This document shows positions 33,827 through 43,143 of a DNA stretch of 64,000 bases, in pieces. Source of the stretch: Phycisphaerales bacterium (GTDB taxonomy: Bacteria > Planctomycetota > Phycisphaerae > Phycisphaerales > UBA1924); the NCBI GenBank assembly GCA_029260375.1, contig JAJDDI010000071.1, forward strand, positions 1-64,000. The letters run 5' to 3'. The notes under the pieces were generated by a model that did not search any database, was not told the origin of the DNA, and was given only the letters and a program-made list of their open reading frames with translations. The position numbers and the translations under genes are program-made. Each line of letters opens with the position of its first letter. Positions within the stretch are counted from its first letter, which is position 1.

Positions 33827-34711
33827 TCAGGCCAGCGCGATCATCGCGCCCACAAGCATGACGCAGGCCGGGCGGAGATCGATGAACGTCTTGATGACAC
33901 GGGTCGGCGCCAGGGCCGCCGCGATCGCGCTCCCGGCGAGCGTCAGGGTCCAGAGCAGGATGAGAGCGCCGCGCTCGACCGGCTCGACCAGGAGCAGCGA
34001 CCCCCCGCCCAGCGCCATGACGCCGATGGCCAGCGCCGAGGCCCGCCCGGCGCCGATCAGCACCGGGACCGTGCGCACGCCGAACCGACGATCGATCTCC
34101 ATGTCCGGCAGGTCGCAGAGCATCGCGTCGCAGGTGACCGAGGCCAGCAGGAACGCGATCACCGCGAGCACCGCCTGAGAGCGGAGCGCCGAGAGGTCAC
34201 GCCCATACACAACAGTCGCGGAGAGCCCGACAAGCCCAAACGCGACGAACGCGTTCTTGCACACGGGGATGTCTTTGAGGCGCCACGCCAACGGGCCCCG
34301 CCCCGCGGGCCTGCCCGCGTAGAGCCCCATCGCGCCGTAGCCCAGCAGCACGCCCCCGCTCCCGACCGCCCCGCCGACAAACCACGCCGCGATCGCCCCG
34401 ACCAGGGCGGACAGGACCACGACCCCGCGCCAGCGGCGCGTGTTGGGGCGGAGGAAGGCGATGCGTCGCGGGTCCGCGGCCTCGTCGCCCGGGTCGAGCA
34501 GCGCGTCACGCCACTTGACCCGGTCCAGGAGCATCATGCCGAACGCGCCCACGAGTGTGGCGCCCAGCGCGAGCGTGATCTGTCGCGGCGCGACCCCTTC
34601 CCAGCGGCCGGTGAGCTGGAGCAGTGCGCCCGTGATGCCGCAGGCGTAGGTGGCGGGGCCGAGTCCCGCGTGCCAGAGCCCGCGCCAGAAGGGGTAGGGT
34701 GGGTGTGTCAC
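33827..34711 (-). CDS. UbiA-type prenyltransferase
   Basis: The 294-residue product has about eight membrane helices and two Asp-rich motifs in the UbiA positions: 'MMLLDRVKWRDALLDPGDE' and 'CDLPDMEIDRRFGVRTVPVLIG'. The family joins a polyprenyl chain to an aromatic or similar acceptor in the membrane, for quinones, hemes or lipids. The acceptor cannot be read from context. The GTG start at 34711 overlaps the stop of the upstream peptidyl-prolyl isomerase gene (GTGA, 34708-34711). Confidence 0.8.
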   Translation of the reverse strand: MTHPPYPFWRGLWHAGLGPATYACGITGALLQLTGRWEGVAPRQITLALGATLVGAFGMMLLDRVKWRDALLDPGDEAADPRRIAFLRPNTRRWRGVVVLSALVGAIAAWFVGGAVGSGGVLLGYGAMGLYAGRPAGRGPLAWRLKDIPVCKNAFVAFGLVGLSATVVYGRDLSALRSQAVLAVIAFLLASVTCDAMLCDLPDMEIDRRFGVRTVPVLIGAGRASALAIGVMALGGGSLLLVEPVERGALILLWTLTLAGSAIAAALAPTRVIKTFIDLRPACVMLVGAMIALA

Positions 34712-35736
34712 CCGCCGGCGCCCCGGCCCTCCCACGACCATGCGAGGGACGGGTCGAGCACGCTGACGCTTGCGCGATCGAGCAGCCCGTCAGCGAGGCG
34801 ATCCATCTCGAGGCGCTGCTTGCGCCGCAGCAGCTCGCGCTCGACCACGGCGCGCCGGGAGCTTCCGGTGGACTCGCCGGCGAGGTCCTGCTCGACGATG
34901 AGGATCGCAAACCCGCCGTCGATGGCCAGGACGCTCGAGACCTGACCGGGCGCGAGCGTGCTGAGGGCCTGCCGAAGTGAGTCGGGGAACGCGGGGTCAT
35001 CGGGGCTGACGCCGCCGATCTGGCCGCCGCGGGCGCCGGAGGCGTCGATCGATCGGGTCGCGGCGCGGGCGGTGAAGGCGTCGAGGCGGTTTCCCAACGC
35101 GTCAAGGATCTCGCGTCTGAGCGCCGCGACCTCACGCTCGCTCGGGGTGACGATGATGCGCGCGAGCTTGCGCGGGCCGTGGCGGATCCGCATGGCCAGC
35201 TCGACCTCACGCTCTTCGACGCGCACGCTCGGGGTGACCAACGCCCGGAGCTTGGCGTTGCGCTCGAGCAGGCGCCGGAAGCCGAGCTCGCCCAGGCCCC
35301 GCTGTCGCCTGACGATCGTGAGTACGTCCGCGCTGGTTGACTTGTCCCCAGAGGTATCGAGCTCGGCGAGCAGCAGGGCTCGTTCCTGGGCGATGGCGTC
35401 GGGCGCCAGTGTGATCCCGGCGCGTTCCAGCTCGCGCGTCAGGGCGCGGTCGAGGATGATCTCTTCCAGGGCGACGGCGCCGCCGATCTCGCTGGTCCGG
35501 TCACGCAGCTCCGACCAGGAGACGGTTTGCCCGTCGATGATCGCGGGGACCCGCGAGGGCTGGGCGCCTGACTCTGCGGAGACGCCGATCGATGAGCTGG
35601 GCGCCAGTCGGGGTCGCCCGGCGGTCGGCGGCGCGGGAGAGCAGGCGCCGAGGAGCAGCAGGGCGGCCCCGCAAAGAACGATCCGTCGGGCGTGTCCCCT
35701 TGACGCGGAGCCAGCCGATGCGCACAGTCGTTTCAT
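34708..35736 (-). CDS. SurA/PpiC-like periplasmic chaperone lipoprotein
   Basis: The 342-residue product has a signal peptide with lipobox 'LLLLGAC', a helical SurA-type N-domain ('VPAIIDGQTVSWSELRDRTSEIGG', 'LDRALTRELERAGITLAPD') and a parvulin-like domain ('KLARIIVTPSEREVAALRREI', 'FPDSLRQALSTLAPGQVSSVLAIDGGFAILIV'). Such proteins help exported and outer-membrane proteins fold. ATG 35736 was chosen because it directly precedes the signal peptide; the frame is open far upstream but without protein-like composition. It is translationally coupled to the UbiA gene. Confidence 0.82.
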   Translation of the reverse strand: MKRLCASAGSASRGHARRIVLCGAALLLLGACSPAPPTAGRPRLAPSSSIGVSAESGAQPSRVPAIIDGQTVSWSELRDRTSEIGGAVALEEIILDRALTRELERAGITLAPDAIAQERALLLAELDTSGDKSTSADVLTIVRRQRGLGELGFRRLLERNAKLRALVTPSVRVEEREVELAMRIRHGPRKLARIIVTPSEREVAALRREILDALGNRLDAFTARAATRSIDASGARGGQIGGVSPDDPAFPDSLRQALSTLAPGQVSSVLAIDGGFAILIVEQDLAGESTGSSRRAVVERELLRRKQRLEMDRLADGLLDRASVSVLDPSLAWSWEGRGAGG

Positions 35737-35894
35737 GGCGGGATCTGAGCCCCCGGGCGCCCCGAGGTCAACCGGCGGCGTGTCGGACGCGTACGGACCG
35801 ATAGAGATCCCCGGGGCCTCCCGGGTCGGGAAGGCCGCTGAGCCCCTTGAAAGGGGCGGGCGCGGGCCCACCGCGGGAAGGCGCGAACGCGAAC

Positions 35895-36974
35895 ATGACC
35901 CAGCCCAATCCGATCCAGGACGCGCCCGAGACACCCGCCCGCGCCCGCCCTGCGCCCACGCCGCAGCCCCGGGCGATCGTCTGCCCGTACTGCGGCGCGA
36001 TCTCGGGCAACACCACCCGTTGCGACTCGTGCTCGGGGCGGTTCGATCCGCTCTCGCGTCAGGCGACCCAGAACGCGATGGGGCCCTGGTTCGTGCGCGA
36101 CGAGGCGAACCCGACACTCCCGGGCTGCGCCTATGACACGCTGGTGTCGCGGATCGACCTGGGCAAGGTCAACGCCGGAAGCGTCGTCCGCGGGCCGACC
36201 ACGCGACAGTTCTGGATGCTCGCCAAGCGCGTCCCGGGCGTGTCGCACCTACTCGGATTCTGTCACGCCTGCCAGGCGAGCGTCAGCCCGGATCAGTACG
36301 CGTGCACGTCGTGCGGCGCCGTGTTCCAGGTTGATCGTGACCGCCAGCACCTGGGGCTGGGCCCGGCGCGCTTGCTGCCGGGCCAGGGCTCACCCGAGCG
36401 AATCGCGGCGTTCTCGCAGGCGTCCGACGCCGCGGTCGAACGCCCAAGCTGGGCCTGGGCGCCCGGTGAGGCGCCCGCGCCGGGACCCGCACAATCGTGC
36501 GGCGCCGCTCCCGCCAGCGCCGAGCTGAAGCTCAAGCGGCTCGAGCGGGCCTTGGCGCGACAGCGGGCCGCGTCGCACACCCTGATCGGGGCTTGCGTGA
36601 TCCTTCTGGCGGCGGTGTTCGTGGTGAGCGTCATGTCCCGCTCTGGCTCCAGGAGCGCGCCGACCCCTGAACAGCCCGGGCTCGGCGCCGTCGAGGCGGA
36701 TCGAAGGCCCGAGGTGGGAGACGCCGGGGCGTCGCCCGGCGCGGCGGTGTCACCCATCGATGAGCTCGGGTCGCTCGGCGCCGAGCCGGAGTGGCCCGCG
36801 GTGCGGGACCGGGTGATGACGCTGATCGCACAGGGCTCGAGCGAATCGCTCAGCGCCGGGGTGCTGGAGCTCGAGGCGCTCATGCGCCGGGGCGAACTGC
36901 CCGCAGAGGGTGTGGAGCTGCTGGAGCGCCTGCGAACGGAGATGGACGACGGGCGCCTTCGGAATATCCCCTGA
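35895..36974 (+). CDS. Zinc-ribbon membrane protein of planctomycete type
   Basis: The 359-residue product has two zinc-ribbon motifs, '[17 protein letters not shown]' near residue 37 and '[18 protein letters not shown]' near 132, then a Pro/Ala-rich linker, a helical segment and one membrane helix ('[18 protein letters not shown]') near residue 245, with an acidic C-terminal domain beyond it. This layout recurs in planctomycete genomes but has no known function. The start at ATG 35895 was chosen as the first ATG preceding the conserved part. Confidence 0.72.
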   Translation: MTQPNPIQDAPETPARARPAPTPQPRAIVCPYCGAISGNTTRCDSCSGRFDPLSRQATQNAMGPWFVRDEANPTLPGCAYDTLVSRIDLGKVNAGSVVRGPTTRQFWMLAKRVPGVSHLLGFCHACQASVSPDQYACTSCGAVFQVDRDRQHLGLGPARLLPGQGSPERIAAFSQASDAAVERPSWAWAPGEAPAPGPAQSCGAAPASAELKLKRLERALARQRAASHTLIGACVILLAAVFVVSVMSRSGSRSAPTPEQPGLGAVEADRRPEVGDAGASPGAAVSPIDELGSLGAEPEWPAVRDRVMTLIAQGSSESLSAGVLELEALMRRGELPAEGVELLERLRTEMDDGRLRNIP

Positions 36975-37051
36975 TCGGGAGTCGGCGCGCGGAGGTTGGA
37001 GGAGCACGAGGTTCGGGTATGCTGCGTCGTGTGCCCAAGAGCGGAGCCCGC

Positions 37052-38080
37052 ATGACCCAGCGGAGAACAGTTCGCGCGTTCACGCTGATCGAGCTGTTGG
37101 TGGTGATCGCGATCATCGCCCTGCTGCTGGGGATCCTGCTGCCGGCGCTCTCGTCGGCGCGGAACACCGCGCGAACGGCGGTCTGCCAGTCGAATATGCG
37201 TCAGCTGGGTATCGGGGCCAGCAACTACGCTTCAACGTTCGACGACTCGGTGCCGAGCTTCTCGTGGAAGGGCGGGGACGCTCTGTTGCCGTCGAAGTAC
37301 GCGGACCTGCGAGACGGGAACTCGAATGACCGGCTCGCGACGGCCTTCCAGGCGATCGACATCATCCGGACGCGGACCGGGCACGACACGGTCCCGCGCG
37401 GCAGCACGCAGAACCCGTGGTTTGCTCACCTCTGGTTCACCCACCTGACGTTCCTTGACTTTCTGAGCGGCTCGGCCCAGGACTCGAGCGCCGCGTGCCC
37501 GGAGGACGCGGTGCAGACGGAGCGATCTCAGACCCCGGTCGCCGAGTTCACACCCAGCCTGATCAGGCGGAAGTTCGAGAGCTCGTACGAGACGACGACG
37601 GTTGCATACTCAGTCGATGTCCCGACAGGGAACAAGATTCCGTTCGATCAGAACGGATCGAGCTGGGTGGCTTGGTCCAACGGTGCGGATTACGCGAACT
37701 ATCTGACGCGCAGACGCTACACTGAGGTTGTGTTCCCGTCGGGGAAGGCCCACATGTTTGATTCATACGACCGCCATTTCTCGGGCTCGAAGACCAGCTC
37801 CGAGTCGGGTGAGGGGTACTTGTTCTTTAACGATGACGCCCGCCAGCCGGTCTTGGCGTTCGACGCCTCGGTCACGGTACGGGACACGAGCGAGTCCAAC
37901 CCGGGATTCCGCCCGATGAACCCGACCTCGCCCGAGCCAACGACGATCCGCAACATCATTCCGGGCGTCGGGTCCCGCGAATACACCGGCTACTACCGCT
38001 GGACGCGGGGCGGGCTCCGGGGCATCGACTTCGGGGGCTCCGAGATCAACACCGGCCAGCCCCGCGACGCCGCCCCCTGA
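37052..38080 (+). CDS. DUF1559-like protein with prepilin-type leader
   Basis: The 342-residue product has a prepilin cleavage region '[36 protein letters not shown]', then '[18 protein letters not shown]', the mark of the large planctomycete DUF1559/H-X9-DG family; the C-terminal '[21 protein letters not shown]' is variable. These proteins probably form or decorate pilus-like surface structures. ATG 37052 has GCGGAG close upstream; ATG 37019 in the same frame is the alternative. It belongs to neither pilin locus. Confidence 0.82.
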   Translation: MTQRRTVRAFTLIELLVVIAIIALLLGILLPALSSARNTARTAVCQSNMRQLGIGASNYASTFDDSVPSFSWKGGDALLPSKYADLRDGNSNDRLATAFQAIDIIRTRTGHDTVPRGSTQNPWFAHLWFTHLTFLDFLSGSAQDSSAACPEDAVQTERSQTPVAEFTPSLIRRKFESSYETTTVAYSVDVPTGNKIPFDQNGSSWVAWSNGADYANYLTRRRYTEVVFPSGKAHMFDSYDRHFSGSKTSSESGEGYLFFNDDARQPVLAFDASVTVRDTSESNPGFRPMNPTSPEPTTIRNIIPGVGSREYTGYYRWTRGGLRGIDFGGSEINTGQPRDAAP

Positions 38081-38173
38081 CTGTCCTTCGGTGCGCCATG
38101 CCGCCGCCCGATGCGAGCTACCATTGCCCGGCGCCGCCCGGTGAGCGGGCGGGGCAGAGCCGGAGGACGCGCG

Positions 38174-39157
38174 TTGAAGGTGCTGATCGCCGACAAGTTT
38201 GAGGCCGAGGGGATCGCGGGGCTCGAGGCGCTTGGCTGCCGCGTGACCTCCGAGCCCGACCTGAACCCCGAGACCCTGCCCGAGGCGCTGCGCCGGACCG
38301 AGGCGGAGATCCTGATCGTCCGCTCGACCAAGGTGCCCGCGGGCGTGATCGAGGGCGCCTCGGCGCTCAAGGGCATCATCCGGGCGGGCGCGGGGTACGA
38401 CAACATCGATTTCGAGGCGGCCAAGACCAGGGGCGTGCCGGTCTGCAACTGCCCGGGGATGAACGCGGTGGCGGTGGCCGAGCTGACCATCGGGCACCTG
38501 ATCGCCCTGGACCGGCGCCTCTGCGAGCAGGACGCGGCCCTCCGCGGCGGCACGTGGGACAAGGCCGGCTTCGCCAAGGCCCGCGGGCTCAAGGGGCGGA
38601 CGCTGCTGGTCGTGGGTACCGGCGCCATCGGCACCGAGGTCATCAAGCGGGCCAAGGCCTTCGAGATGAAGATCATGGCCCAGTCCCGCTCGCTCGGTGA
38701 CGACACGGCCCGGGCTCTGGGCATCGAGCCGATCCCGTACACCCGCGAGGCGCTCATCAAGGCGCTGGGGCGGGCCGACGCGGTCTCGATCCACGTCGCC
38801 TCGACGCCCGACACCAAGAGCCTGTGCGGACCGGGGTTCTTCGCCTCGATGAATCCCGGGGCGTACTTTGTCAACACGAGCCGGGGCGATATCGTCGATG
38901 AGTCGGCTCTGCGCGAGGCTGTTGAGTCCAAGGGCATCCGCGCGGCGCTGGGCGTCTACCAGGGCCAGCCCTCGGCCAAGACCGCCGACTGGAGCACGCC
39001 CGTCGCCGACGCCAAGGGCGTTGTCCACTTCACCCATCACTGCGGCGCCTCGACCGACCAGGCGCAGCTCGCCGTCGCGGAGGAGACTGTTCGCATCGTC
39101 AAGACGGCGGTGGAGACCGGGCGGTTCATCCACTGCGTCAACGGCGTGGGCGAGTAA
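38174..39157 (+). CDS. serA: D-3-phosphoglycerate dehydrogenase-like protein
   Basis: The 327-residue product has the D-isomer 2-hydroxyacid dehydrogenase fold, with 'IIRAGAGYDNIDFEAAKTRGVPVCNCPGMN', the NAD-binding 'LLVVGTGAIGTEVI', 'INTSRGDIVDE'-like 'VNTSRGDIVDE' and a late His ('THHCGAS'). There is no ACT domain, so it is the short form. The likely TTG start at 38174 has GGAGG at normal distance and matches the N-terminus 'KVLIADKF'. It precedes serC by 43 bases; together they make the first two steps of serine synthesis from 3-phosphoglycerate. Confidence 0.88.
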   Translation: MKVLIADKFEAEGIAGLEALGCRVTSEPDLNPETLPEALRRTEAEILIVRSTKVPAGVIEGASALKGIIRAGAGYDNIDFEAAKTRGVPVCNCPGMNAVAVAELTIGHLIALDRRLCEQDAALRGGTWDKAGFAKARGLKGRTLLVVGTGAIGTEVIKRAKAFEMKIMAQSRSLGDDTARALGIEPIPYTREALIKALGRADAVSIHVASTPDTKSLCGPGFFASMNPGAYFVNTSRGDIVDESALREAVESKGIRAALGVYQGQPSAKTADWSTPVADAKGVVHFTHHCGASTDQAQLAVAEETVRIVKTAVETGRFIHCVNGVGE

Positions 39158-39200
39158 GGCACATTCAACCGGGCGCCCGGCGCCCGTCAGGAGAACGAGC

Positions 39201-40307
39201 ATGTCCGACGATCGCATCTTTAACTTCTCCGCCGGGCCCGCCTGCCTGCCCGAGCCCGTCATCCGTCAGGCCCAGAAGGACATCTGGAACATCGGGAGCT
39301 CGGGCATCGGCATCCTCGAGCACTCGCACCGCGGCAAGGTGTTCGACAAGATCACCGCCGAGACGGAGGCGGACTGCCGCGCTGTCGGCGGGATCGGCGA
39401 CGAGTACTCCGTCTTCTGGATGCAGGGCGGCGCCACGAGCCAGTGCTACTTCGTCCCCGCCAACTTCCTGCCCGAGGGCCGCACCGCGGACTACTTCGAG
39501 ACGGGAAAGTGGGCCCAGGACTCGATCAAGGACTGCCCGCACTACGGCGCCTGCCACGTCTGCGCCAGCTCCAAGGACGCGAACTTCTCGTACATCCCCT
39601 CGCCCGAGCAGACGAACTACTCGGACAACCCTGTGTACGTCCACTTCACGTCCAACAACACGATTATGGGCACGGAGTTTCATAGCGAGCCCACCCCGCC
39701 CAAGGGCGCGTTCCTCGTGAGCGACATGTCGAGCAACATCTTCTCACGCCCGCTGGACGTCTCGAAGTACGGCCTGATCTACGCCGGCGCCCAGAAGAAC
39801 CTGGGCCCCTCGGGCACGACCCTGCTCATTGGACGCAGGGAACTGGTCGAGAACCCGGTGCGGGACTTGCCGCAGATGATGAAGTTCGCCAATCACTCGA
39901 AGAAGGAGGGGCGGTTCAACACCCCCAATACCTTCGGCGTCTACCTCATGGGCCAGGTCTTCAAGTGGATCCAGGCCGAGGGCGGGCTCAGGGCGATGCG
40001 CGAGCGCAACGAGGAGATCGCGGGCGTCTTGTACTCGTTCATCGACAGCCAGGACTTCTACATCCCGCACGCGCGCCCGGACAGCCGTTCGAACATGAAT
40101 ATCACGTTCAAGTGCCCGACGCCCGAGCTGGACAAGGCGTTCATGGTCGGGGCGGAGAAGAACGGGCTTGACGGGCTCAAGGGGCACCGCTCTATCGGAG
40201 GCATGCGCGCCAGCATGTATAACGCGTTCCCGAAGGCGGGCGCCGTGGCGCTGGTCGAGTTCATGAAGACGTTCGCCCACGAGCACGCCGCCGCGGCCAA
40301 GGCCTGA
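39201..40307 (+). CDS. serC: Phosphoserine aminotransferase
   Basis: The 368-residue product starts 'DRIFNFSAGPACLPEPVIRQAQ' and contains 'GIGILEHSHRGKVFDKI', 'QGGATSQCYFVPANFL', 'DMSSNIFSRPLDVSKYGLIYAGAQKNLGPSG' with the pyridoxal-phosphate lysine at K199, and 'GGMRASMYNAFP'. It converts 3-phosphohydroxypyruvate to phosphoserine, also used in vitamin B6 synthesis. The ribosome site AGGAGAA is good. It is in an operon with the serA-like gene. Confidence 0.96.
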   Translation: MSDDRIFNFSAGPACLPEPVIRQAQKDIWNIGSSGIGILEHSHRGKVFDKITAETEADCRAVGGIGDEYSVFWMQGGATSQCYFVPANFLPEGRTADYFETGKWAQDSIKDCPHYGACHVCASSKDANFSYIPSPEQTNYSDNPVYVHFTSNNTIMGTEFHSEPTPPKGAFLVSDMSSNIFSRPLDVSKYGLIYAGAQKNLGPSGTTLLIGRRELVENPVRDLPQMMKFANHSKKEGRFNTPNTFGVYLMGQVFKWIQAEGGLRAMRERNEEIAGVLYSFIDSQDFYIPHARPDSRSNMNITFKCPTPELDKAFMVGAEKNGLDGLKGHRSIGGMRASMYNAFPKAGAVALVEFMKTFAHEHAAAAKA

Positions 40308-40313
40308 CCGGGC

Positions 40314-41378
40314 TCAACTCTTGGTGGGACCGGTTTCCAACCGGTCTCCGATCGAGTGCAAGCGTTGGGCGCAGGCCGCGACCACTTCATCGACACGGAT
40401 CCGCTCCATGAGCGCCCGGTTGGCGTCGAGCTTGTGGTTCATCGGGTCGGCGGGCTCGACGTGCTGGATGACGTCCGCCTCCCGCCGATATGGGCCGACG
40501 AGGTCAACCCGTGTGGGTCCGTACAGGGCCACGAGCGGGCGGTCGAAGCCGACGCCCATGTGCAGGGCGGCCGAGTCGTTGGCGACGAGCAGGTCGCAGC
40601 GTTCGATGATGGCCATCAGGGCGCCGATGCTTGTGGCGCCGATCAGGTTGATCACCCGCGGATCCCGGTCGCTCAGCGCGATGAGGCTGGCGCACTGCTC
40701 CGCCTCGCCGGGGCCGCCGACGAGCACGACCCGCTCCACGCCCCGATCCAGCAATCGCGAACACATCTGGGCAAACCGATCATCGGGCCACTGCTTGGCC
40801 TTCCACCGGCTCGTGGGCGCGAGGACGACGTACCCGCTCTCGTTGAGTTCCGGATGGCGTTGCGCCACCCACGCCCGCCCCGTGCCGGGCGTGTTCAGAC
40901 TCATGTCACGGACCGGCTCGATCCCGGAGCGTTCGAGCAGGGCGAGCATTCGGTCCACGCTGTGCATCGACCGATCGACCGGGTATCGCTCGTTGCAGAA
41001 CACCCAACCAAGCTCGCGAGCGTTGCGGTACCCGACCCGGCGCTCGGCGCCCGTCGCCCCGGCGAAGAGCCCCGAGCGGAACAGGCCCTGGGCGTCGATC
41101 ACCAGGTGGTAGCCCTTCCGGCGCAGGTCCGCCGCGAGTTTCCAGGTCGGCGCGAGGTTCCCGTGCCGTGACGCCCGCCCCATGCCCTTGCGATCGAACG
41201 GAACCACCGCGTGTAGGTCCGGGTGGGCACTGATCGCGTCGCTGAACGAGTCCTGTACGAGCCAGTCGATCTGCGCTTCGGGGAAGGCGCGCTTGAGCGA
41301 GACCAGCAGCGGCACGCTGCGGCAGACGTCGCCCAGGGCGCTGGGGCGGATGATCAGGATCTTCTCGGGGGGACGCAC
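40314..41378 (-). CDS. Glycosyltransferase family 9 (heptosyltransferase-like)
   Basis: The 354-residue product starts 'KILIIRPSALGDVCRSVPLLVSLKRAFPEAQIDWLVQ' and contains 'WPDDRFAQMCSRLLDRGVERVVLVGGPGE' and 'CDLLVANDSAALHMGVGFDRPLVALYGPT', all standard for ADP-heptose:LPS heptosyltransferases. It should add a sugar to the lipopolysaccharide core or a related glycan on the inner face of the inner membrane. The donor sugar cannot be told from sequence. It is a single gene. Confidence 0.9.
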   Translation of the reverse strand: MRPPEKILIIRPSALGDVCRSVPLLVSLKRAFPEAQIDWLVQDSFSDAISAHPDLHAVVPFDRKGMGRASRHGNLAPTWKLAADLRRKGYHLVIDAQGLFRSGLFAGATGAERRVGYRNARELGWVFCNERYPVDRSMHSVDRMLALLERSGIEPVRDMSLNTPGTGRAWVAQRHPELNESGYVVLAPTSRWKAKQWPDDRFAQMCSRLLDRGVERVVLVGGPGEAEQCASLIALSDRDPRVINLIGATSIGALMAIIERCDLLVANDSAALHMGVGFDRPLVALYGPTRVDLVGPYRREADVIQHVEPADPMNHKLDANRALMERIRVDEVVAACAQRLHSIGDRLETGPTKS

Positions 41379-41423
41379 GCCGTGGACGATACCGCGTCGG
41401 TGGAGCCCTGTCAGACTGACCGG

Positions 41424-43100
41424 TCAGACCGCGAGCGCCCGCGTGACCTCGTCGATTGTCGTTACGCCGGCCCGGACCTTCTCGAACCCGTCCTCACGCA
41501 GGCGGGTCAGGTCGCCGTCGCGGCCCGCCTGGGCGGCGATCTCCGGGGCGCTGGCGCGGCGCATGATCATCTCCCGCGTCGCGTCGCTCAGGCGGAGCAT
41601 CTCGTACACGCCCACACGCCCGCGGTACCCCGTGTTCCGGTTGGCCCGCGCGGGCACGCCCCGGGTCAGCTGCTCGCCCGGCGACAGCTCAAAGTCCGGG
41701 GGCAGATCCGCCGGGTCGGGCGAGAACTTCTCGTGACTCTCCGGGCAGATCCGGCGCACCAGCCGCTGGGCCATCACCCCCTCGACCGACGACGAAACCA
41801 GGAACGGCTCCACGCCCATGTCCAGCAGGCGGGTCGTGGCGCCCGGCGCGTCGTTGGTGTGCAGGGTCGAGAAGACCAGGTGACCCGTCAGCGACGCCTG
41901 CACGGCGGTCTCGGCGGTCTCCTTGTCGCGGATCTCGCCGATCATCACCACGTCTGGGTCATGGCGCAGGATCGACCGCAGCCCCGCGGCGAACGTCAGC
42001 CCGGTCTTCGTGTTCACCTGGATCTGGTTCACACCCGGCACGTTGTACTCGACCGGGTCCTCGACCGTGATCGCCTTGATCGCGTCCGTAACGATCCGCG
42101 CGAGCGAGGCGTAGAGCGTGGTGGACTTGCCCGAGCCGGTGGGGCCGGTGACGAGCAGGATGCCGTGGGGACGGGCGATGAGCGCGTCCCAGCGGTTTCG
42201 CATCGACTCGCTCATGCCCAGGTCGTCGAGCGACATGAGCACGGCCGTTCTGCTCAGCACGCGGAGCACCACGCCCTCGCCGAACATCATCGGGATGACG
42301 CTGACGCGCAGGTCGAACTCCTGGGCGGGCTTGCCCCGCTCGCGCTTGACGAACGTGATCCGCCCGTCCTGCGGGCGGCGCTTCTCGGCGATGTTCAGGT
42401 TCGCCATGATCTTCAGGCGCGAGACGATCGCCGCGGAGAAGCGGTTGATTGTGGGGGGGACGCTGGCGCGTTGGAGCACGCCGTCGATTCGGTAGCGGAC
42501 GATGAGCTCGTGCTCGTACGGCTCGATGTGGACGTCCGTCGCCCGCTCGCTGACCGCCTCGGCGAGGATGTCGTTGACGAGCTTGATGACCGAGGCCTCC
42601 TGGGCCTGCTCGATGTCCTGGTCGGCCCCCGCCTCAAGCTCGACGGGGGCGCCCGCGTCCATCTCGGCCAGCGTGTCGCCGCCCACGCCGTAGTGCCTTC
42701 GGATGAACCGGTGCAGCTCTTGCTCGTCGGCCAGCACCAGCTCGATCGAGCACCCGGTCAGCAGACGCAGCTCATCGAGGGCGGACAGCTCGAACGGGTC
42801 GCTCGTGGCGATCGTGAGCGTGCCGTTGTCTCGGCGCACGGGGACGCAGTTCTGGCGGTAGACGAGCGAGGCGGGCAGGGCCTCGAGGGTCTCGGGGTCA
42901 ATCTCCAGCTCGCTCATGTCCACGACGGGCATCTGGAACTGCTCGCCCAGGGCGAAGACGATGTCCTCGCGACGGGTGTGCCCCAGGCGGAGCAGGACCT
43001 TGTCGAGGCGTTCGCCCGAGCGTCGCTGCTCGCCGATCGCCTCGTCGAGCTGCTCGCGCGAGATCATGCCGCGCTCGATGAGAATCATGCCGATGCCCAT
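41424..43100 (-). CDS. gspE: Second GspE-family secretion ATPase (locus 2), without the zinc cysteines
   Basis: The 558-residue product has the GspE N-domain ('LIERGMISREQLDEAIGEQRRSGERLDKVLL'), Walker A 'GPTGSGKS' (319-326), 'TVEDPVEYNVPGVNQIQVN', Walker B 'DPDVVMIGEIRDKETA' and 'STLHTNDAPGATTRLLDMGVEPF'. The CM zinc loop is degenerate: 'RRICPESHEKF' keeps one Cys and the later pair is absent ('VPARANRNTGYRGRVGVYEM'). This is the likely motor for the GspF-to-GspD genes that lie on the plus strand from 44735, although it is separated from them and points the other way. It is shorter than the locus 1 ATPase. Confidence 0.93.
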   Translation of the reverse strand: MGIGMILIERGMISREQLDEAIGEQRRSGERLDKVLLRLGHTRREDIVFALGEQFQMPVVDMSELEIDPETLEALPASLVYRQNCVPVRRDNGTLTIATSDPFELSALDELRLLTGCSIELVLADEQELHRFIRRHYGVGGDTLAEMDAGAPVELEAGADQDIEQAQEASVIKLVNDILAEAVSERATDVHIEPYEHELIVRYRIDGVLQRASVPPTINRFSAAIVSRLKIMANLNIAEKRRPQDGRITFVKRERGKPAQEFDLRVSVIPMMFGEGVVLRVLSRTAVLMSLDDLGMSESMRNRWDALIARPHGILLVTGPTGSGKSTTLYASLARIVTDAIKAITVEDPVEYNVPGVNQIQVNTKTGLTFAAGLRSILRHDPDVVMIGEIRDKETAETAVQASLTGHLVFSTLHTNDAPGATTRLLDMGVEPFLVSSSVEGVMAQRLVRRICPESHEKFSPDPADLPPDFELSPGEQLTRGVPARANRNTGYRGRVGVYEMLRLSDATREMIMRRASAPEIAAQAGRDGDLTRLREDGFEKVRAGVTTIDEVTRALAV

Positions 43101-43143
43101 GGCCCCATCCTAGCGGATGCCCGGGCGACCCAGACCCCGAATC

